Assembly: GCA_016716275.1 (NCBI GenBank)
Contig: JADJWR010000002.1
Coordinates: 310,001-374,000, forward strand
DNA: 64,000 nt
Direction: 5' to 3'
Source of the DNA: Burkholderiales bacterium
Lineage (GTDB): Bacteria > Pseudomonadota > Gammaproteobacteria > Burkholderiales > Burkholderiaceae_F
Translations under genes and position numbers: made by a program
Part shown: positions 27,229 to 37,253 of the stretch, one piece after another
Position numbering within the stretch: position 1 is the first letter of the stretch
Layout of the letters: each line of letters begins with the position of its first letter
Notes under the pieces: generated by a model
The model's input: only the letters and a program-made list of their open reading frames with translations
Told to the model about the DNA's origin: nothing
Database searches by the model: none

Positions 27229-27504
27229 CTACAGCACCACCTTGACCAGCGGGTGGCTGGTCAGCGCGCGGTACAGCTCGTCGAGCTGCTCGCGCGAGGT
27301 GGCGTTGATGGTCGCCGTCACCGACAGGTAGTTGCCCTCGCGCGAGGTGCGCAGCTCCAGGGTGGCGGCGTCGAAGTCTGGCGCGTGCGCCTGCACCACC
27401 TCGACGATCGCCTGCGCGAAGTGGTCGACGCGGCGGCCCATCACCTTGATCGGAAACGGCGTCGGAAAGGTGAGCGGCGACTCGCCGCCGGAGGCGATGA
27501 TCAC
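27229..27504 (-). CDS. ybeD: DUF493 family protein YbeD
   Basis: A 91-residue ACT-like alpha/beta protein found next to lipB in many proteobacteria. It contains LTFPTPFPIKVMGRR, then the C-terminal REGNYLSVTATINATSREQLDELY. Translation begins at a GTG (27504) overlapping the dat stop as GTGA. The role is unresolved; a link to lipoate metabolism is inferred from neighbourhood only. Confidence 0.9.
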   Translation of the reverse strand: MIIASGGESPLTFPTPFPIKVMGRRVDHFAQAIVEVVQAHAPDFDAATLELRTSREGNYLSVTATINATSREQLDELYRALTSHPLVKVVL

Positions 27505-28361
27505 TGCCGCAGCACCTCGATCGCATCGTCGTAGGCCTTGCGCAGCCGCGCGTAGACCGGGCCTGGGCGGCCGTCGCCGACCGGCCTGCCGTCGAGCGCG
27601 ACGATCGGCAGGATCTCGCGGGTGGCCGAGGTCAGCATCAGCTCGTCGCAGGCCTCGACCTCGTCGCGGCGCAGCCGCCGCACCTCGAACGGCACGCCGA
27701 TCCGATCGCAGAGCTCGCCGACGAAACCGTAGCGGATGCCCTCGAGGATCAGCCGGTCGCGCGGCGCCCCGATCGCGGTGCCGTCGCGCACCACCCACAT
27801 GTTGCTCGACGAGCCTTCGGTGAGCCAGCCGTCGCGGAACTGCACCGCCTCGTCGGCACCGTGCTCGGTGGCGAACTGCCGCGCCAGCACCGCGCCGAGC
27901 AGCGACACCGACTTGATGTCGCAGCGCAGCCAGCGTTCGTCGGCGCGGCTGACCGCGCGCAGCCCCTGCTCACGCTGTGTCTGCGACGGGCGCGCGAACG
28001 GCGTGGTCATCGCGAACACCGTCGGCGGCGTGCCGGCCGGAAACGAGAAATCGCGCCTGGCCACGCCGCGCGTCACCTGCCAGTAGATGAACTGCTCGGC
28101 GGCTTCGCAGGTGGCGATCAGCCGTTCGACCAGCGCGTGCCAGCCGGCGCGGTCGAGCGGGTTGGCCAGACCGATCTCGCGCGCGCTGCGCTCGAAGCGG
28201 GCCAGGTGGTTGTCGAAGCGGAACGGCTTGCGGTAGTACACCGGCACCACTTCGTAGATGCCGTCGCCGAAGATGAAGCCGCGGTCGAGGACCGAGATCT
28301 TCGCCTCGGCCAGCGGCAGCCATTCGCCGTTCAGATAGCAGGTCGACTGCGGCCAGTCCAT
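27501..28361 (-). CDS. dat: D-amino acid aminotransferase (class IV PLP enzyme)
   Basis: A 286-residue fold-type IV transaminase. It opens with CYLNGEWLPLAEAKISVLDRGFIFGDGIYEVVPVYYRK-type sequence, has the PLP lysine Lys150 in CDIKSVSLLGAV, and the cofactor-binding LTEGSSSNMWVV and LTSATREILPI. This group makes D-glutamate or D-alanine from 2-oxo acids and can overlap in sequence with branched-chain transaminases, so substrate preference is inferred. It heads the ybeD-lipB-lipA operon. A D-amino-acid enzyme next to lipoate genes is a common betaproteobacterial arrangement. Confidence 0.9.
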   Translation of the reverse strand: MDWPQSTCYLNGEWLPLAEAKISVLDRGFIFGDGIYEVVPVYYRKPFRFDNHLARFERSAREIGLANPLDRAGWHALVERLIATCEAAEQFIYWQVTRGVARRDFSFPAGTPPTVFAMTTPFARPSQTQREQGLRAVSRADERWLRCDIKSVSLLGAVLARQFATEHGADEAVQFRDGWLTEGSSSNMWVVRDGTAIGAPRDRLILEGIRYGFVGELCDRIGVPFEVRRLRRDEVEACDELMLTSATREILPIVALDGRPVGDGRPGPVYARLRKAYDDAIEVLRQ

Positions 28362-28442
28362 CGTTGTCCCTGTGGTGCTGGTCGCCGGCCGCGGCAGGGC
28401 GCGGCGGCAAGGGCCGCTATGGTAGCCGCCGGGCGGGCCGCC

Positions 28443-28922
28443 TCAGCGGCGGCGCACGCCGACGATGAACGCCTGCGCCGCGGCAGCGCCGTGGGCGAGG
28501 CCGACCAGCCGCTCCGCCTCGCGGATCAGCGGGCGCAGCTCGTCGCCGCTGCGCGCCGCCTCGAGGGCCATCGCCAGTCTGTCGGCCGCCGGGCCGAGCA
28601 GTTCGTTGACCGCCCGCACGGCGCGCGTCCTGGCCTCCTGCACGGTGGTCATCTCCGCCTCCGGGATCGAGGTCGGCGTGCCCTGCACGGTGTCGGCGGT
28701 GGCGCCGGCGAGCGAGATGAAGCCGCCCTGCTCGAGCATCGCCAGCGACTCGTCGAGCGCCGACGGAACGAGGGCTGCCAGCTCGTCGACGTCGCGCAGC
28801 CCGTCGACCAGGATCAGCAGGCGGCGCTGGGCGAGCGACAGGGCGCCGCTGCGCGCGGCGAGCTCTGCCGTGCCCTTGGGTGTCTTGCTGAATACGCGCC
28901 GGTCCCCCATCGCGATCGCCAT
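28443..28922 (-). CDS. Hypothetical helical protein, winged-helix-like N-terminus
   Basis: A protein of about 159 residues with no family I can name firmly. The N-terminal third (KTPKGTAELAARSGALSLAQ, then RRLLILVDGLRDVDELAALV) looks like a small DNA- or protein-interaction module of a type seen in betaproteobacterial hypothetical proteins. The middle is polar (TPTSIPEAEMTTVQ). The C-terminal part is helical (ARTRAVRAVNELLGPAADRL). Start choices are ATG 28922 or ATG 28910, both without a strong ribosome binding site. It is likely cotranscribed with neither neighbour, given gaps of about 70-80 bp. Confidence 0.6.
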   Translation of the reverse strand: MAIAMGDRRVFSKTPKGTAELAARSGALSLAQRRLLILVDGLRDVDELAALVPSALDESLAMLEQGGFISLAGATADTVQGTPTSIPEAEMTTVQEARTRAVRAVNELLGPAADRLAMALEAARSGDELRPLIREAERLVGLAHGAAAAQAFIVGVRRR

Positions 28923-28991
28923 CGTTGCCGACGCAAATGCTGGCAGAAAAATGTCGGGCGGCATCCGGGCGAACGGATGAATCCTTGCGGC

Positions 28992-29666
28992 TCAGTGGTG
29001 TTGCGCCGGCGCGCCGCCGGCGCCGCCGTGCGCCACGACGTGCTCGCAGACCAGCCGCTTCAGCGTCGACAGGCGGCGGTGGAAGAAGTGATCGGCGCCC
29101 GGCAGCACGACCACCGGCAGGTCCTGCGGCCTCGCCCACTCGAGGACGTGCGCCAGCGGAATGGTTTCGTCGAACTCGCCGTGGATCACCAGCGTCCCGG
29201 CGGCCACGGCGGGCATCGGCCACTTGCCGGCCGCCGATCCGACCAGGATCAGGTGCAAAGGCGGCGGCGCCAGGCGGGCGGCCGCCTGCGCGGCGACGAA
29301 ACTGCCGAACGAGAACCCGGCCAGTGCCCGCGGCAGCTCGCCGGTGGCCTCGCCAAGCCATTGCGGCGCCGTGCCGATGAGGTGCAGGAAGTCGTCGGTC
29401 TCGCCCTGGCCATGGTCGTGGCTGCCTTCGCTGGCACCGACGCCGCGGAAGTTCGGCCGCACCGCCAGCCAGCCGACGGTGGTGAAGGCGCGGGCCAGCG
29501 TCGCCGCGACCTTGTTCTCCAGGGTGCCGCCGTACAGCGGGTGTGGATGGCCGATGAAGGCCAGTCCGGCCGGCGCACCGGCCGGCGCGTCGATCGCCAG
29601 CTCGATGCGGCCCGCCGGACCGTCGACCAGCCGACGCTCGCTGCGCACGTGCAGGCGCGGCGTCAT
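28992..29666 (-). CDS. Alpha/beta hydrolase (dienelactone-hydrolase-like)
   Basis: A 224-residue serine hydrolase. Motifs are FIGHPHPLYGGTLENKVA, RPNFRGVGASEG, nucleophile Ser119 in AGFSFGSF, acid IHGEFDETIP and base GADHFFHRRL. This pattern is common for small cytoplasmic hydrolases in proteobacteria, often annotated CocE/NonD-related. The natural substrate is unknown. A 55-bp gap separates it from the upstream ferredoxin gene, in the same direction, so joint transcription is possible. Confidence 0.85.
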   Translation of the reverse strand: MTPRLHVRSERRLVDGPAGRIELAIDAPAGAPAGLAFIGHPHPLYGGTLENKVAATLARAFTTVGWLAVRPNFRGVGASEGSHDHGQGETDDFLHLIGTAPQWLGEATGELPRALAGFSFGSFVAAQAAARLAPPPLHLILVGSAAGKWPMPAVAAGTLVIHGEFDETIPLAHVLEWARPQDLPVVVLPGADHFFHRRLSTLKRLVCEHVVAHGGAGGAPAQHH

Positions 29667-29721
29667 CGCGCGCCGCCTGGGCGAGGAGCCGGACGCGCCA
29701 TCGGCGCAGAGCGGGTCGTGC

Positions 29722-30042
29722 TCAAACGCTGTCCGGCAGGCGCAGGCGCTCGACCGGCTCGCCGCCGACCAGATGGCGGTCGATGATCTCGTCGATGTCC
29801 TGCTGGTCGACGTAGGTGTACCAGACCGCTTCCGGGTAGACGACCAGGCACGGTCCTTCGTCGCAGCGGTCGAGGCAGCCGGCCTTGTTGACGCGCACCC
29901 CGCCCCTGCCACTCAGACCGAGCTGCTTGACGCGGTTCTTCGCGTAGTCCTGCAGGCGATCGGCATCGTGCGCCGCGCAGCAGGCGCGGCCGTCGTCGCG
30001 CCGGTTCAGGCAGAAAAAGACGTGTCGCTGGTAGTAGCTCAT
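29722..30042 (-). CDS. Thioredoxin-like (2Fe-2S) ferredoxin
   Basis: A 106-residue protein with the NuoE-like/Shethna-type cluster fold. Cluster ligands probably come from Cys11 (HVFFCLNRR), Cys21 or Cys22 (GRACCAAH), Cys56 and Cys60 (NKAGCLDRCDEGP). ATG 30042 (MSYYQRHVFFC) was chosen over one five codons upstream. The redox partner is unknown. It lies between the hydrolase and VanZ genes, an arrangement I recognise from other betaproteobacteria. Confidence 0.88.
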   Translation of the reverse strand: MSYYQRHVFFCLNRRDDGRACCAAHDADRLQDYAKNRVKQLGLSGRGGVRVNKAGCLDRCDEGPCLVVYPEAVWYTYVDQQDIDEIIDRHLVGGEPVERLRLPDSV

Positions 30043-30066
30043 CGGCGATTCCGGCAAAGGCGCATT

Positions 30067-31215
30067 CTACGAAGCGGCTGCCGCCCGACGTGGCGACGGC
30101 CGCCGGCGGGCGAGCGACCACAGCAGCACCGCCAGCGCTGCGTAGGGCCAGGCCTGCGCCAGCCAGTCGGAGGACGCCGCGACGTCGCGCAGCCGGCCAG
30201 GCTGCCAGCCGGCGAGCCAGTGGGCGTGGTACGGATTCGACGGCACGACATTGACCACCACGACCAGCAGCGCCAGCGCCGCTGCCGCCAGCGCCTTGGC
30301 CGAGCGGGCGGCGACGGTGGTCGCGGCGGCGGTGACCGCCAGCCAGCCGACCGCCAGCCCGGCGACCGCGCCGGGCGTCAGCCAGGCCAGCATGCGCTCC
30401 GGACCGAACTGGTGACCGTAGGTGATCGCCTTGGTGGCCAGGGCAACGCCGAGCAGCAGCAGCAGGATGCGCAGGCGGGGCGCACGCTGCTTCATCGCCG
30501 CGGTGAGCGTCGCGCCGGCCGCCAGCATGCCGCAGGCGGTGACCAGCGCCTCGGCGGCGGCGAACTGGCTGGCGTCGAAATCCGGTAGCGCCAGATCGAA
30601 CACGCCGAGCGCGGCGGCGAGCCAGCCTCGACCGAGTTCGCCGTTGCCGAACAGCATCGGCCCCGGGTGGATCTGCGCCAGCGGCCAGATTGCCGCCAGC
30701 AGCAGCAGCGCGGCGGCGTGGGGACGGAACCACCGCCGCCGCGCCTGCTGCAGCCTTCGACCGTCGATCAGCGCCGGCGCCAGCGCGGTCGCGGCCAGCG
30801 CGCCGAGGGCGGCGCCGATCACGTTGGTCAGCGCGTCGAGGTTCGACGCGATGCGGGCCGGCAGGTAGTTCTGTACCGCTTCGACGAGCACCGACAGAAA
30901 GGCGGCGGCGGCGGTGGCCAGCACCACGGCGGGCAGGCCGCGCACCCGCCGGTGCAGCGCCAGCACCAGCAGAAACCCGAGCGGCACGTAGGCCAGCACG
31001 TTCAGGGCGAGATCGAAGCCGGTCACGTACAGCGGCCAGGGCGCGCCGAGGAAAGCGAACGGACTGACGCCGAGCGATCGCCAGCCAACCCACGGCGACA
31101 GGCTGCCGTAGACGAGCAGCACCAGGTACACCACCAGCGCGGTGCGCGCCAGCGGCGAGTCGCGTCGCGCCGCCGGCGGGGCGGCCGGCACCGGCGCGTT
31201 GGAAGCGGGGGCCAT
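30067..31215 (-). CDS. VanZ-like polytopic membrane protein
   Basis: A 382-residue membrane protein with around ten hydrophobic segments. The first third is VanZ-like: ALVVYLVLLVYGSLSPW, then LNVLAYVPLGFLLVLAL, then LSVLVEAVQNYLPARIASNLD. The C-terminal part (a second block of helices) is less conserved. VanZ homologues are named for a teicoplanin-resistance gene, but most have no known function. ATG 31215 was chosen because sequence upstream loses membrane character. It is divergent from birA. Confidence 0.78.
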   Translation of the reverse strand: MAPASNAPVPAAPPAARRDSPLARTALVVYLVLLVYGSLSPWVGWRSLGVSPFAFLGAPWPLYVTGFDLALNVLAYVPLGFLLVLALHRRVRGLPAVVLATAAAAFLSVLVEAVQNYLPARIASNLDALTNVIGAALGALAATALAPALIDGRRLQQARRRWFRPHAAALLLLAAIWPLAQIHPGPMLFGNGELGRGWLAAALGVFDLALPDFDASQFAAAEALVTACGMLAAGATLTAAMKQRAPRLRILLLLLGVALATKAITYGHQFGPERMLAWLTPGAVAGLAVGWLAVTAAATTVAARSAKALAAAALALLVVVVNVVPSNPYHAHWLAGWQPGRLRDVAASSDWLAQAWPYAALAVLLWSLARRRPSPRRAAAAS

Positions 31216-31371
31216 GTCGATGACGCGGATTGTGGGGGTTCCCGCGCCGCGAAAGGCGGGCGACGCTGCGTGCGATGGTAAATTTTCGCTGCCCCTGCAG
31301 GCCTGCGCGCCGGAATCGCGGTCGATCCCGGCCACCGACAGGGGCCTGCCTCCAGCCGCCGGTGACACGCC

Positions 31372-32208
31372 TTGTCCTGCATTGCTGACTCGAATTCGCG
31401 GGACGTCGCGCTGAACCGGCCGCCCGTTTCTCCTTTGCGTGGCGAGTCGATCGCCGCGGCGGCGCCGCGGTTCGACGTCGAAACGGTGCAGGAAACGGGA
31501 TCGACCAACAGCGACCTGCTGCTGCGGGTACGGCAGGCGCAGCCAGCGCGGCCGCTGCTGCGTGCCGCGCTGCGCCAGACGGCTGGTCGCGGCCGCCACG
31601 GGCGTCGCTGGTTCGCCGGTGCCGGCGGCGCGCTGCTGTTCTCGCTGGCGGTGCCGATGAAGGCCGACGGCGGTCGCCTTGCCGCCGCCACGCTCGCCTG
31701 CGGCGTCGGCGCGGCCGAGGCGCTGCGGGCCGCCGGCGCGCCGCTGTCGCTCAAGTGGCCGAACGACCTGCTGATCGGCGAGCGCAAGCTCGGCGGTGTG
31801 CTGTGCGAATTGGCCACCGACGGCGACGATCGCCGTACCCTGGTCGTCGGCATCGGGGTGAACCTGCATCTGGACGCTGCCACCCGCGACTCGATCGGCC
31901 AGCCGGCAGCGGCGCTGGACGAGACCGCCGTGCCGGCGGCGCAGCGCGAAGGGCTGATCGGCAGCATCGCCAACGGCGTGCTCGAGGCGCTGCAGCTGTA
32001 CGACGAGCAGGGCTTCGTGCCGCTGCAGCCGCGCTTCATGGCGCTGTTCGCGCAGCGCGACCGGCTGGTCGACCTGCTGGAACTCGGCACGCGGGTGGCG
32101 AGCGGACGGGCGCTCGGCGTCGACGGCGAGGGAAGGCTGCTGCTGGAAACCGCGCAGGGCCTGCGGGTGTGCAGCAGCGGCGAGCTTTCGCTGCGCGTGG
32201 TCCGATGA
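31372..32208 (+). CDS. birA: Biotin--[acetyl-CoA-carboxylase] ligase, single-domain
   Basis: Attaches biotin to the BCCP subunit of acetyl-CoA carboxylase. It has about 278 residues. The catalytic core shows QETGSTNSDLLLR, QTAGRGRHGRRWFAGAGG (biotinyl-AMP loop), PLSLKWPNDLLIGERKLGGVL and GIGVNLHL, then an SH3-like C-terminal domain (RVASGRALGVDGEGRLLLET). There is no N-terminal helix-turn-helix, so it should not repress a bio operon. No ATG exists; TTG 31372 or TTG 31435 are the candidate starts. The stop overlaps coaX (ATGA). Confidence 0.9.
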   Translation: MSCIADSNSRDVALNRPPVSPLRGESIAAAAPRFDVETVQETGSTNSDLLLRVRQAQPARPLLRAALRQTAGRGRHGRRWFAGAGGALLFSLAVPMKADGGRLAAATLACGVGAAEALRAAGAPLSLKWPNDLLIGERKLGGVLCELATDGDDRRTLVVGIGVNLHLDAATRDSIGQPAAALDETAVPAAQREGLIGSIANGVLEALQLYDEQGFVPLQPRFMALFAQRDRLVDLLELGTRVASGRALGVDGEGRLLLETAQGLRVCSSGELSLRVVR

Positions 32209-33044
32209 ACGCCCCGGCGCACTGGCTTGTCCTCGACGCCGGCAACTCGGCGCTGAAGTGGGTGGTGATGACCACCGACGGCCACGTCGGTCCGGCGCAC
32301 GGGGTCCAGCGCAACGCCGCACCCGACGAACTCGCCGAGGCTCTGACCCAGGAGTGGCGCGAGCGTGCCGGCGCCTCGGTGCAGGCGGCCTTCGGCTGCG
32401 CCGTCGCGTCGCCGGCGGTGATCGGCGCGATCGAGCAGGCGGTGCTGCGCGCCTTGGCGCTGCCGGTGCAGTGGTTCGACCCGCAGTCGCGCTACGAGCA
32501 CGGCGGCGTGGTCCTGCGCAACGGCTACCGCGACTGCACGCAGCTTGGCGTCGACCGCTGGCACTCGCTGATCGCCGCCCGCAACGCCCATCCTGACCGC
32601 TCACTCGTGGTGGTGACCGCCGGCACGGCCACCACCGTCGACGGGGTGACGATCGACGGTTCGTTCGTCGGCGGGGCGATCGCCCCCGGCGTGCGGCTGA
32701 TGTACGAGTCGCTCGCCAAGGGCACCGCCAGGCTGTCGGTGTCGCGCGGGCGGCTGGTCACCTACCCGGACAACACCGACGACGCGATTGCCTCGGGCGT
32801 GCTCGGCAGCCAGCTCGGCCTGGTCGAGCACTTCGTGCGCCGTTTCCGCGTCGAGCACGGCAATCCGCTGGTCGTGCTCACCGGCGGCCATGCGGCGCAG
32901 CTGGCGCCCTATGTCGGTGTCGGCACGTCGCTGCCGTCGGTGGTGCGCGAAGAGAACCTGGTGCTGCGCGGCGTGTACCTGCGGGCCTGCGAACGGATGG
33001 CGGTGCCGGCCGCTGCCGCCAGCGCTGGCGACGCCGCCCGATGA
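32205..33044 (+). CDS. coaX: Type III pantothenate kinase
   Basis: First step of coenzyme A synthesis, ATP plus pantothenate. It has 279 residues. ASKHA-fold motifs are LVLDAGNSALKW (residues 9-19), LGVDRWHSLIAARNAH, VVTAGTATTVDGV and GAIAPGVRLMYESLA, then the LTGGHA motif. It is translationally coupled to birA (ATGA) and to the next gene (ATGA), the usual betaproteobacterial pairing. Confidence 0.96.
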   Translation: MNAPAHWLVLDAGNSALKWVVMTTDGHVGPAHGVQRNAAPDELAEALTQEWRERAGASVQAAFGCAVASPAVIGAIEQAVLRALALPVQWFDPQSRYEHGGVVLRNGYRDCTQLGVDRWHSLIAARNAHPDRSLVVVTAGTATTVDGVTIDGSFVGGAIAPGVRLMYESLAKGTARLSVSRGRLVTYPDNTDDAIASGVLGSQLGLVEHFVRRFRVEHGNPLVVLTGGHAAQLAPYVGVGTSLPSVVREENLVLRGVYLRACERMAVPAAAASAGDAAR

Positions 33045-33703
33045 GAGCGGCCTTCCTGCTGCTGCTGCTGGCCAACATCGCGCTGTTCGCCTGGCAGCAG
33101 GGTCTGGTCGGATCGACGGCCAATGCCGGCCGCGAGCCGCAACGGCTCGACCGGCAGGTCGCCGTCGACAGGATCCGCGTGCTGACACCGGATCAGCTGG
33201 CCGCCCTGCGCGGCACGCCGGCGACCGCCGGCGACGGCGTTGCCGGGCCTGCCTGCCTAGAGTTCGGCGACTTCGACGAAGCGGGCCTGGCGCGCGTCCA
33301 GGCACGGCTGGCGGCCCTCGGTCTCGCTGACCGGCTGCGCCCGCGGCGGGTCAACGCCGCCGGCTGGTTCATCGTCCACCTGCCGCCGCTGCCGTCGCGT
33401 GCGGAGGCCGAGCAGCTGGCGCAGGATCTGCGCGGCCGCGGTGTGCGCGACCTGGTGATCATGGGCCAGAACTCGGCGATGCCGAACGCGATCGTGCTCG
33501 GCTCGTTCCGCGATCCCGAGCTGGCACAGCGTCACCAGGCCGAACTGACGCGGCGCGGCATCGGCGGCGTGCAGACGTCGCAGCGCGCCGCCACGGAGGC
33601 GACGCGTTTCGAGATCCGCGACGTCGACGCCGCGCTGGCGCGGAGCCTGGCGGAGATCCAGACGGAGTTTCCGCAAAGCCAGCTCGTGCCCTGCGCCAAC
33701 TGA
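33041..33703 (+). CDS. SPOR-domain membrane protein
   Basis: A 220-residue protein with a short N-terminal anchor (AAFLLLLLANIALFAW) and a periplasmic region ending in a SPOR-like domain (GWFIVHLPPLPSRAEAEQLA, then NAIVLGSFRDPELAQRHQAE). SPOR domains bind denuded peptidoglycan at division sites. Its start overlaps the coaX stop by 4 bp. The conserved place after coaX suggests cotranscription rather than shared pathway. Confidence 0.82.
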   Translation: MRAAFLLLLLANIALFAWQQGLVGSTANAGREPQRLDRQVAVDRIRVLTPDQLAALRGTPATAGDGVAGPACLEFGDFDEAGLARVQARLAALGLADRLRPRRVNAAGWFIVHLPPLPSRAEAEQLAQDLRGRGVRDLVIMGQNSAMPNAIVLGSFRDPELAQRHQAELTRRGIGGVQTSQRAATEATRFEIRDVDAALARSLAEIQTEFPQSQLVPCAN

Positions 33704-33727
33704 GCGCGCCGGCCGCCTGCCCAGCGC

Positions 33728-34213
33728 ATGCCGCCCGCCGTGAGCTTCAACATCGTGCTGGTCGAGCCGGAGATTCCGCCCAACACCGGCAACGTGATCC
33801 GCCTGGCCGCCAACAGCGGTGCCCGGCTGCACCTCGTCCGACCGCTCGGCTTCGATCTGACCGACAAGCAGCTGCGCCGCGCCGGACTCGATTACCACGA
33901 GTACGCACCGGTTGCGGTGCACGACGATTTCGACGCATTGCTGGCCGCCGAGCGGCCGCCGCCGCAGCGGATGTTCGCCCTGACCACGCGCGGCACGCGC
34001 GCATACGCCGACGTTCGCTACGCCGCCGGCGACTGGCTGGTGTTCGGCGCCGAGACGCGCGGCCTGTCGGACGCCCTGCGCCGGCGCTTCGCCGCCGAGC
34101 GGCTGCTGCGGCTGCCGATGCGGCCGGGCAACCGCAGCCTCAACCTGAGCAACGCGGTGGCGGTGGTGGTCTTCGAGGCATGGCGGCAGCTCGGCTTTGC
34201 CGGCGCCGCCTGA
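33728..34213 (+). CDS. trmL: tRNA (cytidine(34)-2'-O)-methyltransferase
   Basis: SPOUT methyltransferase that modifies the wobble nucleotide of leucine tRNAs. It has 161 residues with the trefoil-knot motifs IVLVEPEIPPNTGNVIRLAA, DWLVFGAETRGLSD and LPMRPGNRSLNLSNAVAVVV. It starts 24 bp after the SPOR gene. The stop codon lies inside a hairpin shared with metY. Confidence 0.95.
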   Translation: MPPAVSFNIVLVEPEIPPNTGNVIRLAANSGARLHLVRPLGFDLTDKQLRRAGLDYHEYAPVAVHDDFDALLAAERPPPQRMFALTTRGTRAYADVRYAAGDWLVFGAETRGLSDALRRRFAAERLLRLPMRPGNRSLNLSNAVAVVVFEAWRQLGFAGAA

Positions 34214-34228
34214 ACGGCAGCGTGCCCG

Positions 34229-34238
<10 letters not shown>
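34204..34238. terminator. Perfect 10-bp hairpin pairing the stop codons of trmL and metY
   Basis: CGCCGCCTGA (34204-34213) is exactly complementary to TCAGGCGGCG (34229-34238), with a 15-nt loop. The trmL TGA pairs with the complement of the metY TGA. GC-rich with no T tract. It is the strongest of several such hairpins in the window and probably ends transcription or protects the mRNA ends in both directions. Confidence 0.55.
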
Positions 34239-35518
<1,280 letters not shown>

Positions 35519-35627
35519 GGGTTGCTCTCCCGGCAGAAGGTGCCGACGAGCTTAGGCGGCCGTCGCCGCGCCCCTTAGACACGATCGTTTGATGCTTATG
35601 GCAGCGGCCCGCGCGGGCCGACCCGTG

Positions 35628-36218
35628 TCAGCTGCGCTCGAGCTGCCACGCGCCGGCGTCGGGCGCCGCGGCTGCCTCGCGCGCCAGCCGATCGAGCAGC
35701 GGCTCGACGCTCGCTTCGACTCTCAGCAGGCCGCGGTGCTGCGGCCTGACGAACGCCTCGTCGGCGGCATGCCGCAGGAAGGCCAGCAGGTGGCCGAAGT
35801 AGCCGTCGACGTCGAGCAGTCCGACCGGCTTGGCGTGCAGCGCGAGCTGTCGCCAGGTCACCATCTCGAACATCTCCTCGAGGGTGCCGTAGCCGCCGGG
35901 CAGCACGACGAAGGCGTCGGAGCGGCCGGCCATCAGGCGCTTGCGGGTGTGCATCGAGTCGACCACCAGCAGCTCGCTCAGGCCCTGGTGCGCCACCTCC
36001 GGCCGCATCAGGTGCTCCGGAATGACGCCGATCACCTTGCCGCCGGCCGCCAGCGTGCTGTCGGCGAGCGCCCCCATCATGCCGACGTGGCCGCCGCCGT
36101 AGACCGCGGTCCAGCCGCGTCGCGCTAGCTGCGCGCCGAGATCGCGTGCCGCCCGCAGGTATGACGGCCGCGCGCCGGGCTGTGAGCCGCAGAAGACGCA
36201 CACCGCCCGGATCGGCAT
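35628..36218 (-). CDS. LOG-family nucleotide 5'-monophosphate phosphoribohydrolase
   Basis: A 196-residue Rossmann-type protein of the TIGR00730/LOG family, which cleaves (cytokinin) nucleoside monophosphates to free base and ribose phosphate. It has the N-terminal VCVFCGSQPGARPSYLRAA, YGGGHVGMMGALAD, and the active-site VVLPGGYGTLEEMFEM. The ATG at 36218 overlaps the gpsA stop (TGATG). The substrate in a free-living bacterium is unclear; members are often annotated lysine-decarboxylase-like, which is a misnomer. Confidence 0.9.
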   Translation of the reverse strand: MPIRAVCVFCGSQPGARPSYLRAARDLGAQLARRGWTAVYGGGHVGMMGALADSTLAAGGKVIGVIPEHLMRPEVAHQGLSELLVVDSMHTRKRLMAGRSDAFVVLPGGYGTLEEMFEMVTWRQLALHAKPVGLLDVDGYFGHLLAFLRHAADEAFVRPQHRGLLRVEASVEPLLDRLAREAAAAPDAGAWQLERS

Positions 36219-37210
36219 CACGCGAGCCCTTCGCGCTTCGGCTGGCGGGCCAGCAGTCCGTCGAGGGCCTGGCGCGGCGAGGCGCGATCCTCGAGCACGG
36301 CGCACACGGCCTCGGTGATCGGCATGGGGACGCCGAGCGAGGCGGCGCGGCTGCGCACGGCTGCCGCCGACCAGACGCCCTCGGCCACGTGGCCGAGCCG
36401 GTCGAGCGCTTCCTTCAGCGGCATGCCGCGACCAAGCATCAGTCCGACCTGGCGGTTGCGTGACAGCTCGCCGGTGCAGGTGAGGATCAGGTCGCCGACG
36501 CCGGTCAGTCCCATGAAGGTCGCGGCCTGCGCGCCGAGGGCCGTGCCGAAGCGGCTGGTCTCGGCCAGGCCGCGGGTGATCAGCGCCGCGCGTGCGTTGT
36601 GTCCCAGCGCCAGCGCGTCGCAGATGCCGGTGGCGATCGCCATCACGTTCTTGACCGCCCCGCCGACCTCGACGCCGACCACGTCGTCGGTCGAGTAGAT
36701 GCGCAGCGACGGCATGTGCAGGGCCTCGGTGACGATGCGGCAGAACGACGGGTGGCCGGCGACGGCGAGCGCCGTGGGCAGCCCCCTGGCCACTTCCAGC
36801 GCGAAGCTCGGCCCGGACAGCGGGCCGGCCGGGTGGCCGGCGAGCTCGTCGCGGACGATCTCGTGCGCCATCGCCGCGCTGCCGCGCTCGAGGCCCTTGC
36901 ACAGCCAGACGATCGGCGGCAGCGAGCCGATCTCGCGCAGCTGCCGCGTCAGGTCGCGCAGCGCGGCGGTCGGCGTGGCGATGAGCAGCAGGCCGTGGCG
37001 AGCCTGCGCGACTGCCGAGGCCAGCTCGCCGGTGCAATGCAGTTGCGCCGGCAGGCGGACGCCCGGCAGGTAGCGCTCGTTGCGGCGGGAGCGGGCGATC
37101 GCGGCGAGCGCCGCTTCGTCGCGCGCCCACAGCTGTACGGTGTGGCGCGGCGCCAGCGCGGCGGCCAGCGCCGTGCCCCAGGCGCCCGCGCCCAGCACGC
37201 TGATGTGCAT
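36218..37210 (-). CDS. gpsA: NAD(P)-dependent glycerol-3-phosphate dehydrogenase
   Basis: Reduces dihydroxyacetone phosphate to sn-glycerol-3-phosphate for phospholipid synthesis. It has 330 residues with the dinucleotide-binding MHISVLGAGAWGTALAAALA, LSGPSFALEVARGLPTALAV, catalytic Lys in VGGAVKNVMAIATG, and TGVGDLILTCTGELSRNR. It follows secB in a minus-strand series that matches the secB-gpsA order of many proteobacteria. Confidence 0.97.
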   Translation of the reverse strand: MHISVLGAGAWGTALAAALAPRHTVQLWARDEAALAAIARSRRNERYLPGVRLPAQLHCTGELASAVAQARHGLLLIATPTAALRDLTRQLREIGSLPPIVWLCKGLERGSAAMAHEIVRDELAGHPAGPLSGPSFALEVARGLPTALAVAGHPSFCRIVTEALHMPSLRIYSTDDVVGVEVGGAVKNVMAIATGICDALALGHNARAALITRGLAETSRFGTALGAQAATFMGLTGVGDLILTCTGELSRNRQVGLMLGRGMPLKEALDRLGHVAEGVWSAAAVRSRAASLGVPMPITEAVCAVLEDRASPRQALDGLLARQPKREGLA

Positions 37211-37253
37211 GGCAAGGGATCGCCGCGCCGCCGCCGGCAGCCGAGCGGCGCGG

